DNA of 24,307 bases from an uncultured Collinsella sp. (GCA_902489775.1 CABUBH010000029.1:1-24307); one strand, 5' to 3'. Positions 1-6,461 are shown, numbered from the stretch's first letter. A program made the numbers and translations. The notes: a model not told the origin generated them from the letters alone.

Positions 1-177
1 CCGCCAGTCAACCCGCCGACGAATCCTCCGAGCAAGCCGCCGGTGCCGAAGGAGGAGAAGCCGGGTCTGCCGAATATGGGCGATACCAGCTTGTCGCCGA
101 TGGCCCTGGGTGGCATCGCGGGCGGCGCGGTGGTGCTGATCGCCGCAGGCGTAATCCTGCGGCGCCGGAACCGGTAG
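1..177 (+). CDS. C-terminal end of an LPXTG-like wall-anchored surface protein (partial)
   Basis: The reading frame is open from base 1 to the TAG at 175-177 and gives the last 58 residues of a protein that starts upstream of the window. It begins with a proline-rich spacer (PPVNPPTNPPSKPPVPKEE), as expected for a wall-spanning stalk. A sorting-signal layout follows: LPNMG-D (bases 67-84), a hydrophobic stretch of about 20 residues (MALGGIAGGAVVLIAAGVIL), and a basic tail RRRNR. This is the standard order of a class A/D sortase substrate of Gram-positive bacteria, so the protein is probably attached to peptidoglycan. The motif is atypical: Met (ATG) stands where Thr is usual, one base from the Thr codon ACG. 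Nothing can be said about the N-terminal function. Confidence 0.8.
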   Translation, partial: PPVNPPTNPPSKPPVPKEEKPGLPNMGDTSLSPMALGGIAGGAVVLIAAGVILRRRNR

Positions 178-205
178 CTGCGGCGGCCGAGAAGGGCTTT
201 GATTG

Positions 206-243
206 AGGGCGGGTGGTCGCAGGGCGCGGCCGCCCGCCCTTTT
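206..243 (+). terminator. Intrinsic terminator after the surface-protein gene
   Basis: AGGGCGGG (206-213) pairs with CCCGCCCT (233-240), and the stem continues inward through GGTCGC/GCGGCC with two G-T wobbles to a 5-nt loop AGGGC (221-225). The stem is about 15 bp and is followed by a short T run (240-243). It lies 29 nt after the stop codon. Confidence 0.75.
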
Positions 244-325
244 CGGTGAAAGGCTATGTTAGCCCGCCGTTTGCACGCGATTATGATTCTGCAGTTCCTA
301 AACGCGCCGCGCCCTCTAGAAGCCC

Positions 326-433
326 GGAAAAGCTGCACGAAGCAGCCGTCTGGACCCGGAAAAGCTGCAAATCTAGGCCAAGTACACCAGGAAAAGCTGC
401 AAAAACTGTTAAAATTCATCCTGAAAAGCTACA
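326..433 (+). repeat. Four-copy GGAAAAGCTGCA array with exact 32-bp period
   Basis: The word GGAAAAGCTGCA occurs at 326-337, 358-369 and 390-401, and as TGAAAAGCTACA at 422-433. Start-to-start distances are exactly 32, 32 and 32 bp, or about three helical turns. Each copy is preceded by C-rich bases and usually followed by A; the 17-20 nt between copies are not conserved. A period of 32 is not a multiple of three, so this is not a coding repeat. The array ends 15 nt before the first possible start codon of the ATPase gene, so it is probably a cluster of protein-binding sites or operators for that gene. This role is inferred. Confidence 0.8.
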
Positions 434-448
434 AACCGCAGGTGAAGG

Positions 449-1774
449 ATGGTGCGTAGTATGCTGAGGCGAAAGATGCTCGATGCCCTCCGTTCGTGGC
501 GGGCGGAAAAGGGCGCCGAGTGCCTTCTTATCAAGGGTGCGCGACAGGTTGGCAAGTCGTACATCGTCGCCGAGTTCGGGCGACAGGACTACGAAAGCTT
601 CATCTTCATAGACTTCATTGGGTCACCGGACCTTAAGCGGGTGTTCGATGGCCCAATCGATGCCGACTCGATCTATCGGCAGATATCGCTCGTTGTGCCC
701 GGCGTGCGCTTTGTTCCAGGGCGAACGCTTCTTTTCCTCGACGAGATTCAGGAGTGCCCACGTGCTCGCGCTGCGCTCAAGTATCTCGCTCTCGACGGCA
801 GGTGCGATGTCGTTGCGTCGGGCTCGCTCTTGGGCATTCGGTTCAAAGAGGAGGCTGCGCTCGCCTCCATTCCCGTTGGGTACGAGCGAGAGGTCGAAAT
901 GGGCCCCCTCGATTTTGAGGAGTACCTTTGGGCGCGCGGGTATGGGGAGGACGATATCGCCAATTTGCGGGAATACTATGAGTCGTTGATGCCCGTGCCC
1001 GTTGCGGTGAATCAGAAGATGATGCAGATGCTGCGCGAGTACCTCGCGGTCGGCGGTATGCCTGCGGTGGTGGACGCCTTTGCGCGGACGGACAACTTCG
1101 CCGTTGCTTTCGACGAGCAAAGCAGGCTGCTCGCCTCGTATCTCGACGACGTGGCTCGATACGCGCAAGCCCCCGAGCGCGGGCGTGCGCGGGCGTGCTT
1201 TGAATCGTTGCCGCGCCAGCTCGCAAAGGAGAATACGAAGTTCCAGTATTCCGTGGTCGAGAACAGGGGAACGGCGCGCAAATTTGGCTCGTCCGTGGAT
1301 TGGCTCGTGGGAGCAGGTATGGTGCGACGGTGCCAGTCGGTGAGCGCCGCCCAATTCCCTCTTGCCGCCTATGAAGATGGGACGAAGTTTCGCCTCTATG
1401 CCGCCGATACGGGCGTGCTCATGGCCATGTACGGCTTTGAAATGCTGGAAGCGGTGGTGAACAACAAGCTCGCGGGTCCCATGAAAGGCGGCCTCTACGA
1501 GAACCTGGTCGCCTGCATGCTTTCGGCGCGGGGTGTGGCTCTGCGCTATTGGCGGTCGCAGAAGGGCGATAGGGAAATAGAGTTTCTCGTCGACTCGCCC
1601 GACGCGAGCGTTGTGCCCATTGAGGTGAAGGCCTCGCGCGGATCTACGGTATCGCTCAACGACATGCTCGAGCGGCAGGACGTGAACCTTGGGTACAAGC
1701 TGATAGACGGTAACGTCGGCCGAGACGGCAAAAAGGTGACGCTTCCGTTATATATGGCCATGTTCTTAAAGTAG
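449..1774 (+). CDS. AAA-type ATPase with C-terminal DUF4143 domain
   Basis: This is a 441-residue protein of the widespread family of solitary ATPases carrying an AAA_14 domain and DUF4143. Walker A is GARQVGKS (30-37), Walker B is LLFLDEI (94-100, D98/E99), and a sensor-like VVASGSLLG lies at 121-129. The C-terminal part has the DUF4143 signatures RLYAADTGVL (315-324), LYENLVA (349-355) and YWRS (367-370). It ends in a PD-(D/E)xK-like core with E376/E378, D382 and the E392-V-K394 triplet. The biological role of the family is not established; nucleic-acid or defence-related roles have been proposed. The start is uncertain. ATG 449 is very close to AGGTGAAGG (440-448), GTG 452 fits the ribosome-binding spacing, and ATG 461 (MLRRKMLDAL) matches the usual N-terminus of the family. 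The gene stands alone behind the 32-bp repeat array. Confidence 0.85.
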   Translation: MVRSMLRRKMLDALRSWRAEKGAECLLIKGARQVGKSYIVAEFGRQDYESFIFIDFIGSPDLKRVFDGPIDADSIYRQISLVVPGVRFVPGRTLLFLDEIQECPRARAALKYLALDGRCDVVASGSLLGIRFKEEAALASIPVGYEREVEMGPLDFEEYLWARGYGEDDIANLREYYESLMPVPVAVNQKMMQMLREYLAVGGMPAVVDAFARTDNFAVAFDEQSRLLASYLDDVARYAQAPERGRARACFESLPRQLAKENTKFQYSVVENRGTARKFGSSVDWLVGAGMVRRCQSVSAAQFPLAAYEDGTKFRLYAADTGVLMAMYGFEMLEAVVNNKLAGPMKGGLYENLVACMLSARGVALRYWRSQKGDREIEFLVDSPDASVVPIEVKASRGSTVSLNDMLERQDVNLGYKLIDGNVGRDGKKVTLPLYMAMFLK

Positions 1775-2005
1775 AGCCTTACGTTGGCGGACTGACCCTG
1801 TGTCACATTCCGTGCGGGTTATATGCAGGTATGCCTGCGCACGCTATCATGTATGGGTTAGACCGCAACTATGTACCCCATACGCGAAGGGATGCGCATG
1901 TATCTGAAGATCGACATGTTCTAGCTGGGCTTACCCCCGCAGTGGCGCCGCGCGCCCCATCAACTCTGCCGATTTTCACCTTCACGCACATAAAGGAGTC
2001 CCGCC
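1775..2005. other. Intergenic region and leader upstream of prfA
   Basis: No gene is supported here. A short hairpin GCAGG-TATG-CCTGC lies at 1825-1838, and an inverted repeat GTATGGG (1851-1857)/CCCATAC (1877-1883) follows. TATCAT (1844-1849) could be a -10 box but has no convincing -35 partner. A clear ribosome-binding site AAAGGAG (1992-1998) precedes prfA. No T-tailed terminator for the ATPase gene is visible. Confidence 0.4.
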
Positions 2006-3073
2006 ATGCGCGACAAGCTCGAAAAGATCATCAAGGCCTACGAGGAGCTCGAGAAGAAGCTTTCCGACCCGGCCGTCGCCTCCGACATCAAGGAGTTCAC
2101 GCGTCTCAACAAGGAGTACGCACACCAGTCCGACCTCATCGCTGCCTCGCGTGAGTACATCGGCGCGCTCGATGACATCGAGGCCGCCAAGGAGATGCTC
2201 CGCGACACCAGCGATGCGGACGAGAAGGAGATGCTCCAGATGGACATCTCCGAGAACGAGGAAAAGCTCCCGCAGCTCGAGGAAGATATCAAGTACATGC
2301 TCATCCCGAGCGATCCCAACGACGACAAGAACACCATCGTCGAGATTCGCTCCGCCGCCGGTGGCGACGAGGCTGCCATCTTTGCCGGCGATCTGTACAA
2401 GATGTATCAGCGCTTCTGCGAATCGCGCGGCTGGAAGATCACCGTGCTCGATTCCAGCCCCAGCGAGGCTGGCGGCTTTAAGTCCATCGAGTTCAAGGTC
2501 GAGGGCGACCGTGTCTACTCCGTCATGAAGTACGAATCCGGCGTGCACCGCGTCCAGCGTGTCCCCAAGACCGAGTCTCAGGGCCGTATCCAGACTTCCA
2601 CGGCCACCGTCGCCGTGCTTCCCGAGGCCGAGGAGATTGACGTCCAGATTAACCAGTCCGATCTGCGCATCGATACCTACTGTGCTTCCGGCCCTGGCGG
2701 TCAGTGCGTTAACACCACCTACTCTGCCGTGCGCATCACCCACCTGCCCACCAACACCGTGGTGCAGTCGCAGGAGCAGCGCTCCCAGATTCAGAACCGC
2801 GAGGTCTGCATGCAGATGCTGCGCGCCCGTCTGTACGAGATGGAGCTCGAGAAGCAGCAGGCCGAGCTTGGTGCCGAGCGTCAGAGCCAGATCGGCCACG
2901 GCAACCGTTCCGAGAAGATCCGTACCTACAACCAGCCCCAGGACCGTGTGACCGATCACCGCATCGGCTTCAACTCCACCTACAACGGCGTGCTTCTGGG
3001 CGACCAGCTCGGCACCGTCATCGAGGCCCTCGCCGCCGCCGAGCGAGCCGAGAAGCTGGCACAGGCAGTTTAA
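2006..3073 (+). CDS. prfA: Peptide chain release factor 1
   Basis: The protein has 355 residues, the normal RF1 length. It recognises UAA/UAG in the ribosomal A site and triggers hydrolysis of peptidyl-tRNA. The N-terminal coiled-coil domain (about 1-100, rich in Lys/Glu) is followed by the RF core with IRSAAGGDEAA (115-125). The stop-codon recognition region has HRVQRVPKTESQGRI (181-195), and the catalytic loop is SGPGGQCVN (228-236) with GGQ at 231-233. The codon-recognition tripeptide reads P-K-T (187-189), where the best-studied RF1 proteins have PAT or PVT. The absence of an RF2-type SPF motif supports RF1. AAAGGAG (1992-1998) fixes the start. PrmC, whose substrate is the GGQ glutamine, is encoded next. 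The stop codon is followed directly by a structured repeat element. Confidence 0.97.
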   Translation: MRDKLEKIIKAYEELEKKLSDPAVASDIKEFTRLNKEYAHQSDLIAASREYIGALDDIEAAKEMLRDTSDADEKEMLQMDISENEEKLPQLEEDIKYMLIPSDPNDDKNTIVEIRSAAGGDEAAIFAGDLYKMYQRFCESRGWKITVLDSSPSEAGGFKSIEFKVEGDRVYSVMKYESGVHRVQRVPKTESQGRIQTSTATVAVLPEAEEIDVQINQSDLRIDTYCASGPGGQCVNTTYSAVRITHLPTNTVVQSQEQRSQIQNREVCMQMLRARLYEMELEKQQAELGAERQSQIGHGNRSEKIRTYNQPQDRVTDHRIGFNSTYNGVLLGDQLGTVIEALAAAERAEKLAQAV

Positions 3074-3219
3074 GTTCCGCCGTTCTACCGAACGGCGGAC
3101 CGGCCGACGCTGCGCGCCGCCCAGGGCGACAATTTGTCATTCAAAAGGCAAGGCATGACCAGAAGGTCAATGCCTTGCCTTTTTCATGCCAACTTGTTCG
3201 CCCCGGACGTCGCTCGCTG
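3074..3219 (+). repeat. Structured intergenic element, copy A (after prfA)
   Basis: This is the first copy of a 146-nt element that recurs at 19460-19605 after lytR, at the same distance from the stop codon. Order of parts: GTT; hairpin 1 CCGCCGTTC-TACC-GAACGGCGG (3077-3098); a conserved GACGCTGCGCG block; GACAAT...TTCAA; hairpin 2 capped by GACC-AGAA-GGTC (3157-3168) with a bulged A at 3169; an ACTTGT tail; and CGCTCGCTG (3211-3219). The stems of the two copies differ in sequence but keep pairing. The element could be a dispersed repeat, a structured 3' UTR, or a terminator family. Confidence 0.75.
3143..3184 (+). terminator. Intrinsic terminator of prfA (hairpin 2 of copy A)
   Basis: AAAAGGCAAGGCAT (3143-3156) pairs with ATGCCTTGCCTTTT (3170-3183), and the stem is extended by GACC/GGTC around an AGAA loop with one bulged A (3169). 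The stem is about 18 bp and runs into five T (3180-3184). Confidence 0.85.
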
Positions 3220-3587
3220 GCATTGCCAAAACATCGGCGTTTCCTTGGTTGTCAAATGACCCGTAGGGAGTCGTTGGGGACATTGCTTTGAGATGTTATT
3301 TAATCGGCTTTGATGGACATTAAGCCGGCTACCTGCTCAAAGAAATTAGCGGCGTGCATCTGCAATTGAAAATATTGCTCAAAAAATTGTCCAAGAAGTC
3401 GCGGGTCCCTTTTTGGTGCGTCGCGCGTCAAGTGATTTGGCAAGTTCTTGGTTAGATATTGGTCAGTTTTGGGTCAACCTTGCCAAAAGCTTGACGAATG
3501 CAGATTTAGACGTCGACGAATGAACACTTCAGGTGGGCTCCAAGCAAAATTCTGGGCTGATTCTCGATAATCGCCTTCAATCGTCCT
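3220..3587. other. Gene-free stretch between prfA and prmC with short phased repeats
   Basis: No coding sequence is supported. One REP-like word TTGGGGACATTGCTTT (3274-3289) resembles the array after lytR. A perfect 9-bp inverted repeat TTTGGCAAG (3436-3444)/CTTGCCAAA (3479-3487) encloses TTGG tetramers starting at 3437, 3448, 3459 and 3469, close to one per helical turn. GACGAATG is repeated at 3493-3500 and 3515-3522, 22 bp apart. The base composition is more A/T-rich than the neighbouring genes. Confidence 0.45.
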
Positions 3588-3614
3588 TTGCCAAGCGCTG
3601 GCCTCGCTTACAAT
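3588..3614 (+). promoter_or_regulatory. Putative promoter of prmC
   Basis: TTGCCA (3588-3593) and TACAAT (3609-3614) are separated by 15 bp, slightly short of the optimum. A start site near 3621 would give a leader of about 40 nt with the purine-rich ribosome-binding site at 3646-3657. Confidence 0.45.
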
Positions 3615-3661
3615 CTGCTCCGATGTTCGCGCGCCGCCCGGCGCCAAGGAGGGGAGGACCC

Positions 3662-4951
3662 ATGGCAAACGAGATCTGGACCATTAAGCGTTGTCTCGAG
3701 TGGACCAAGGAGTACCTGGCCGAGCGCGGCGAGGAGCATCCCCGTCTTTCTGCCGAATGGCTGCTGTGCGCCGCCACGGGTCTGGCGCGCATTGACTTAT
3801 ATATGCGCATGGACGAGGCGCTCGACGCCACGCAGCTCGAGACCATGCATGCGGCAGTGGTCCGTCGCGCCAAGGGCGAGCCGCTGCAGTACATCACCGG
3901 CAGCACGCAGTTCCGCATGATCGATGTCGCGTGCGCCCCCGGCGTGCTCATTCCGCGCCCCGAGACCGAGATGCTCGTCGAGGAAGTGCTGAATTATCTG
4001 GATACCGAGGTGCTGAGCCCCGAGGCCGCCGCCCGTCAGCGCGTGGAGTTGCCTTGGAATGATGAGGTCGAGCAGGCCCGCAAGGCCGAGGCGGCATTGG
4101 CCGACGAACGCGCAACCGCCGAGCGCCGTGCCGCCAATCTGACGGCTGCTGAAGAAGCGGCGCTGGGGAGCGACGTTCTGGGCAGCCGCGCCTATGCTGA
4201 GGAGTTGGCTGACCGCGAGGCCGAGGAGGCCGCCGCACAGGCGGCAGAAGCCGAGGCCGCGCAGTCCGCTGAGCCCGAGCTCGACGAATACGGCATCGTC
4301 ATCGAGAGCGGCGACGCGTCTGAGGGCGCACCTCTTGCCTCCGACGCCGCCAGTGCCTCCGAGCAGGAGACCGCCGAGTCCGTCGAGCCCGCCCCGACGG
4401 AGCCCCGCAAGGCCCGCGTCCTCGAGGTCGGCTGTGGCACGGGCTGCATCTCGCTTTCCCTTGCCTGGGAGCGCCGTGGCCACGTCACCTGCACTGCTAC
4501 CGATATCGAACCGCGCGCCATCGACCTCGCCACCAAAAACCGCGATGCGCTTGGCCTCACATCCGACGAGGTCACCTTTAGCCTCACCAATCTGGTGAGC
4601 TCCATCCCCCGCGAGGAGTGGGGCACCTTCGACGTGCTCGTCTCCAACCCGCCTTACATCCCGACCGATGTCATGCGATCGCTTCCGCACGAGGTCAAGG
4701 ACTTCGAGCCCGATTTGGCGCTCGAGGGCGGCGCCGACGGCCTGGACATCTTCCGCCGCCTGCTCAATGCGGCGCCCTATATGCTGCGTGCCGGCGGACT
4801 GTTTGCCTGCGAGCTCTACGAGGGCGCCCTCGATGCCGCCGCCGAACTCTGCCGCCAGGCGGGTCTATCGGACGTGCGCATCGTCCGCGACCTCACCGAT
4901 CGTCCCCGCATCGTCCGAGCCATCGTCATCGAGCCCAAACAGCGTCAGTAA
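3662..4951 (+). CDS. prmC: PrmC/HemK-type release factor glutamine N5-methyltransferase with a large insertion
   Basis: This SAM-dependent enzyme methylates the GGQ glutamine of RF1 and RF2. ATG 3662 is chosen because AAGGAGGGGAGG (3646-3657) lies just upstream; the frame is open to 3533 without a better signal. From this start the protein has 429 residues, against about 280 for the family. The N-terminal helical domain covers about 1-85, with IPRPETE at 97-103. The methyltransferase fold has motif I VLEVGCGTG (253-261) and the catalytic NPPY (329-332). Between them (about 113-249) lies an Ala/Glu/Asp-rich, probably disordered insertion of about 137 residues, where most homologues have a few residues. 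The insertion stays in frame and has the same codon style, so it does not look like a sequencing error. Its substrate gene, prfA, is immediately upstream. Confidence 0.93.
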   Translation: MANEIWTIKRCLEWTKEYLAERGEEHPRLSAEWLLCAATGLARIDLYMRMDEALDATQLETMHAAVVRRAKGEPLQYITGSTQFRMIDVACAPGVLIPRPETEMLVEEVLNYLDTEVLSPEAAARQRVELPWNDEVEQARKAEAALADERATAERRAANLTAAEEAALGSDVLGSRAYAEELADREAEEAAAQAAEAEAAQSAEPELDEYGIVIESGDASEGAPLASDAASASEQETAESVEPAPTEPRKARVLEVGCGTGCISLSLAWERRGHVTCTATDIEPRAIDLATKNRDALGLTSDEVTFSLTNLVSSIPREEWGTFDVLVSNPPYIPTDVMRSLPHEVKDFEPDLALEGGADGLDIFRRLLNAAPYMLRAGGLFACELYEGALDAAAELCRQAGLSDVRIVRDLTDRPRIVRAIVIEPKQRQ

Positions 4952-4966
4952 TATTTATTAACTGAT

Positions 4967-4995
4967 TTATCAAAAACTATAAAGTAGTTTATAAT
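4967..4995 (+). promoter_or_regulatory. hicAB promoter with internal palindromic operator
   Basis: TTATCA (4967-4972) and a perfect TATAAT (4990-4995) are 17 bp apart. The spacer is almost filled by the palindrome AAACTA-TAAAG-TAGTTT (4974-4990), so a bound repressor would block RNA polymerase. HicB proteins with a DNA-binding C-terminus commonly autoregulate, so HicB is the likely ligand (inference). Confidence 0.65.
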
Positions 4996-5020
4996 TAGGA
5001 CGGCTGAAAGAGGTCGGCCC

Positions 5021-5206
5021 ATGCAACCTCCTACCTTTCGGGAAATCATTGCCCTGCTCAAACACGATGGATTCGTGAAAGTCGCGCAGGTCGGCAGCCA
5101 TGCTAAGTATGTTTCTGGTGATCGCGTTGTGACCGTAAATGGCTCTGGTGGCAATCGGCCGAAGAAGGGGACATGGGCAAGCATTCGCCGGCAAGCTGGT
5201 TGGTAG
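5021..5206 (+). CDS. hicA: HicA-like mRNA interferase toxin
   Basis: This 61-residue protein matches the HicA toxin family (dsRBD-like fold), ribosome-independent RNases that cleave mRNA. The family pattern is visible: an N-terminal helix (FREIIALLKHDGF), the catalytic histidine in G25-S26-H27, a beta strand RVVTV, and the C-terminal KKGTWASIRRQAGW, matching the usual K-GT--SI--QAG ending. The linker before KKGT lacks the common histidine-containing turn and reads NGSGGNRP. AAAGAGG (5007-5013) supports the start. It is the first gene of a two-gene operon, 14 nt upstream of hicB. Confidence 0.88.
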   Translation: MQPPTFREIIALLKHDGFVKVAQVGSHAKYVSGDRVVTVNGSGGNRPKKGTWASIRRQAGW

Positions 5207-5220
5207 CCGAAGGGGTCATA

Positions 5221-5667
5221 ATGAAACAACGATTTACCTATGACTGCGTTCTCATAAAAGAAGACGACGGTTACTGTGCCAGCTTCCCGCAGGTCCCCGG
5301 GGCCTTTGCCGATGGCGATACGCGCGAAGAAGCAATAGCTCATGCCATCGAGGCGCTGATGGCGTTTTTGGCCGACGATCTTAACAATGGTCGGGCTCCG
5401 GCTGGGTACGAGCGTTCGGCCGAGGTCGTGGCCCTTTCAGTCGAAATCGACCACGAGGACGCTCGGGAAGCGGCGTGTCGAACGTTTAAGGACGCGGCGG
5501 CGGACCTCAGGGTTTCCGCACCGCGAATCACTGCGCTGGTCAAAGCCGGCAAACTCGATGTTGAGCTTGTCGACGGCCGTCGGATGATTACGATCGACAG
5601 CATCGAGCGTTACGCCGCTCAGGAACGCCATGCCGGCAGGCCAAAGAAGTTCGTCGCAGTCCAATAA
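5221..5667 (+). CDS. hicB: HicB-like antitoxin with C-terminal DNA-binding domain
   Basis: HicB antitoxins bind and inhibit HicA and usually repress their own operon. ATG 5221 is preferred over the in-frame ATG 5173, which lies inside hicA, because GAAGGGG (5208-5214) precedes it. The 148-residue protein has the partially degraded RNase H-like fold typical of HicB (about 1-65): YDCVLIKEDDGYCASFPQVPGAFADGDTREEA. A helix-turn-helix-like segment follows (about 89-115, DAAADLRVSAPRITALVKAGKLD), and a basic tail HAGRPKKF. The palindrome in the upstream promoter fits autoregulation. Confidence 0.88.
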   Translation: MKQRFTYDCVLIKEDDGYCASFPQVPGAFADGDTREEAIAHAIEALMAFLADDLNNGRAPAGYERSAEVVALSVEIDHEDAREAACRTFKDAAADLRVSAPRITALVKAGKLDVELVDGRRMITIDSIERYAAQERHAGRPKKFVAVQ

Positions 5668-5734
5668 CCCCTCGTTGCCTACTGATCTCGGGCTTCACTT
5701 CTGCAAAAAAGACCCTTCGAGCCTATTTCCGCTC

Positions 5735-5766
5735 TTGCAATATACCGTAAAACTTCTACTATAGAA
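5735..5766 (+). promoter_or_regulatory. Putative promoter and small palindrome before the HigB-like gene
   Basis: TTGCAA (5735-5740) and TACTAT (5757-5762) are 16 bp apart. A short palindrome TTCTA-CTA-TAGAA (5754-5766) overlaps the -10 box and is a candidate operator for the downstream XRE-type antitoxin. The ribosome-binding site AGAAGGAGAAAGG follows before ATG 5777. Confidence 0.5.
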
Positions 5767-5776
5767 GGAGAAAGGT

Positions 5777-6172
5777 ATGTCAAATCAGCTGCATCGGTAC
5801 CGTATCGTGCTTGATTACATTGAACCTTGGCTTGATGAGCAGGATGAAGCTACGCTGAAGCAGATTTATGCAGACCTTTTGGTGCTCGAGAAGGAAGGTC
5901 CCAGCCTTGGTCGTCCGCTGGTTGACCGCGTAAAGGGCTCGAAGCTTCATCATTTAAAGGAGCTGAGAGTGACGTCGTGTGGTGGGCAGGTGATTCGCAT
6001 CCTCTTCGCCTTTGACCCCAAGCGCCAGGCGGTATTGCTATTGGCGGGTGATAAGTCGCGAGCGGGATCGTCAAGGGCAAAATGGAACGGTTGGTATGCG
6101 ATCAACATTCCAAGGGCCGAGCAAATATACCGTCGCCACGTAAGGAGGCTCGATCGAGATGGAACTGCATGA
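5777..6172 (+). CDS. higB: RelE/HigB-like type II toxin (Gp49 family)
   Basis: The 131-residue protein resembles phage Gp49-like/HigB toxins of the RelE superfamily, usually ribosome-dependent mRNA endonucleases. Family features are LVDRVKGSKLHHLKELR (48-64), a strand with R74 in QVIRILFAFDPKRQAVLLLAGDKS (71-94), and a C-terminal helix IPRAEQIYRRHVRRL (111-125). The WNGWY insert before this helix is also common. The toxin comes first and the antitoxin second, the order known as HigBA. It overlaps the next gene by 14 nt, which suggests translational coupling. The symbol is by family resemblance only; the exact subfamily cannot be fixed from sequence alone. Confidence 0.85.
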   Translation: MSNQLHRYRIVLDYIEPWLDEQDEATLKQIYADLLVLEKEGPSLGRPLVDRVKGSKLHHLKELRVTSCGGQVIRILFAFDPKRQAVLLLAGDKSRAGSSRAKWNGWYAINIPRAEQIYRRHVRRLDRDGTA

Positions 6173-6461
6173 GTATATGGAATCTCGCGGGATAACACAC
6201 GACTCCATTACCGCCGAGCAGGAGAGGACTCGCGATCGTATCGAAGCCTATAAGCTTGCTCAGATTCGCAGGTTAAAAGATCTAACACAGGCGTCGGTCG
6301 CCCAGTCGATGGGCGTTTCTCAAAAACGTGTATCCGAGCTCGAGCGTGGGGAGTTGGGTTCGATGAGGCTCGACACGCTGAGCAGGTACGCAGAAAGTCT
6401 CGGCGGAAAGCTTGTCGCAAGCATTGAGTTTCCCGATCGTACCGTTACGCTTGCTCGCTAA
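6159..6461 (+). CDS. higA: XRE-family HigA-like antitoxin
   Basis: The 100-residue protein has a single XRE helix-turn-helix: LTQASVAQSMGVSQKRVSELERG (42-64), followed by LDTLSRYAESLGGKLVASIEF (71-91). This arrangement is typical of antitoxins paired with Gp49/HigB toxins. It should neutralise the preceding toxin and repress the operon. AAGGAGG (6142-6148) inside the toxin gene supports ATG 6159. The start overlaps the toxin stop (TGA 6170-6172). Confidence 0.88.
   Translation: MELHEYMESRGITHDSITAEQERTRDRIEAYKLAQIRRLKDLTQASVAQSMGVSQKRVSELERGELGSMRLDTLSRYAESLGGKLVASIEFPDRTVTLAR

Noticed and set aside
326..433. CRISPR array
   Set aside because: Only 12 bp are conserved per unit, the total unit is 32 bp, intervening DNA is too short for spacers, and no cas gene is near.
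1828..1835. GGTATGCC upstream of prfA, and GGTATACC...GTACC near 22640, as further sites of the pepT/DtxR-like palindrome
   Set aside because: Only half-sites or imperfect matches are present; an 8-bp word is too likely by chance without conservation data.
1892..1924. A ten-residue open frame (MRMYLKIDMF) upstream of prfA as a leader peptide
   Set aside because: No regulatory codon run or attenuator follows it; it is too short to support from sequence alone.
3300..3640. T-box or other known riboswitch upstream of prmC
   Set aside because: No TGGTACCGCG-like T-box sequence or other recognised aptamer core is present.
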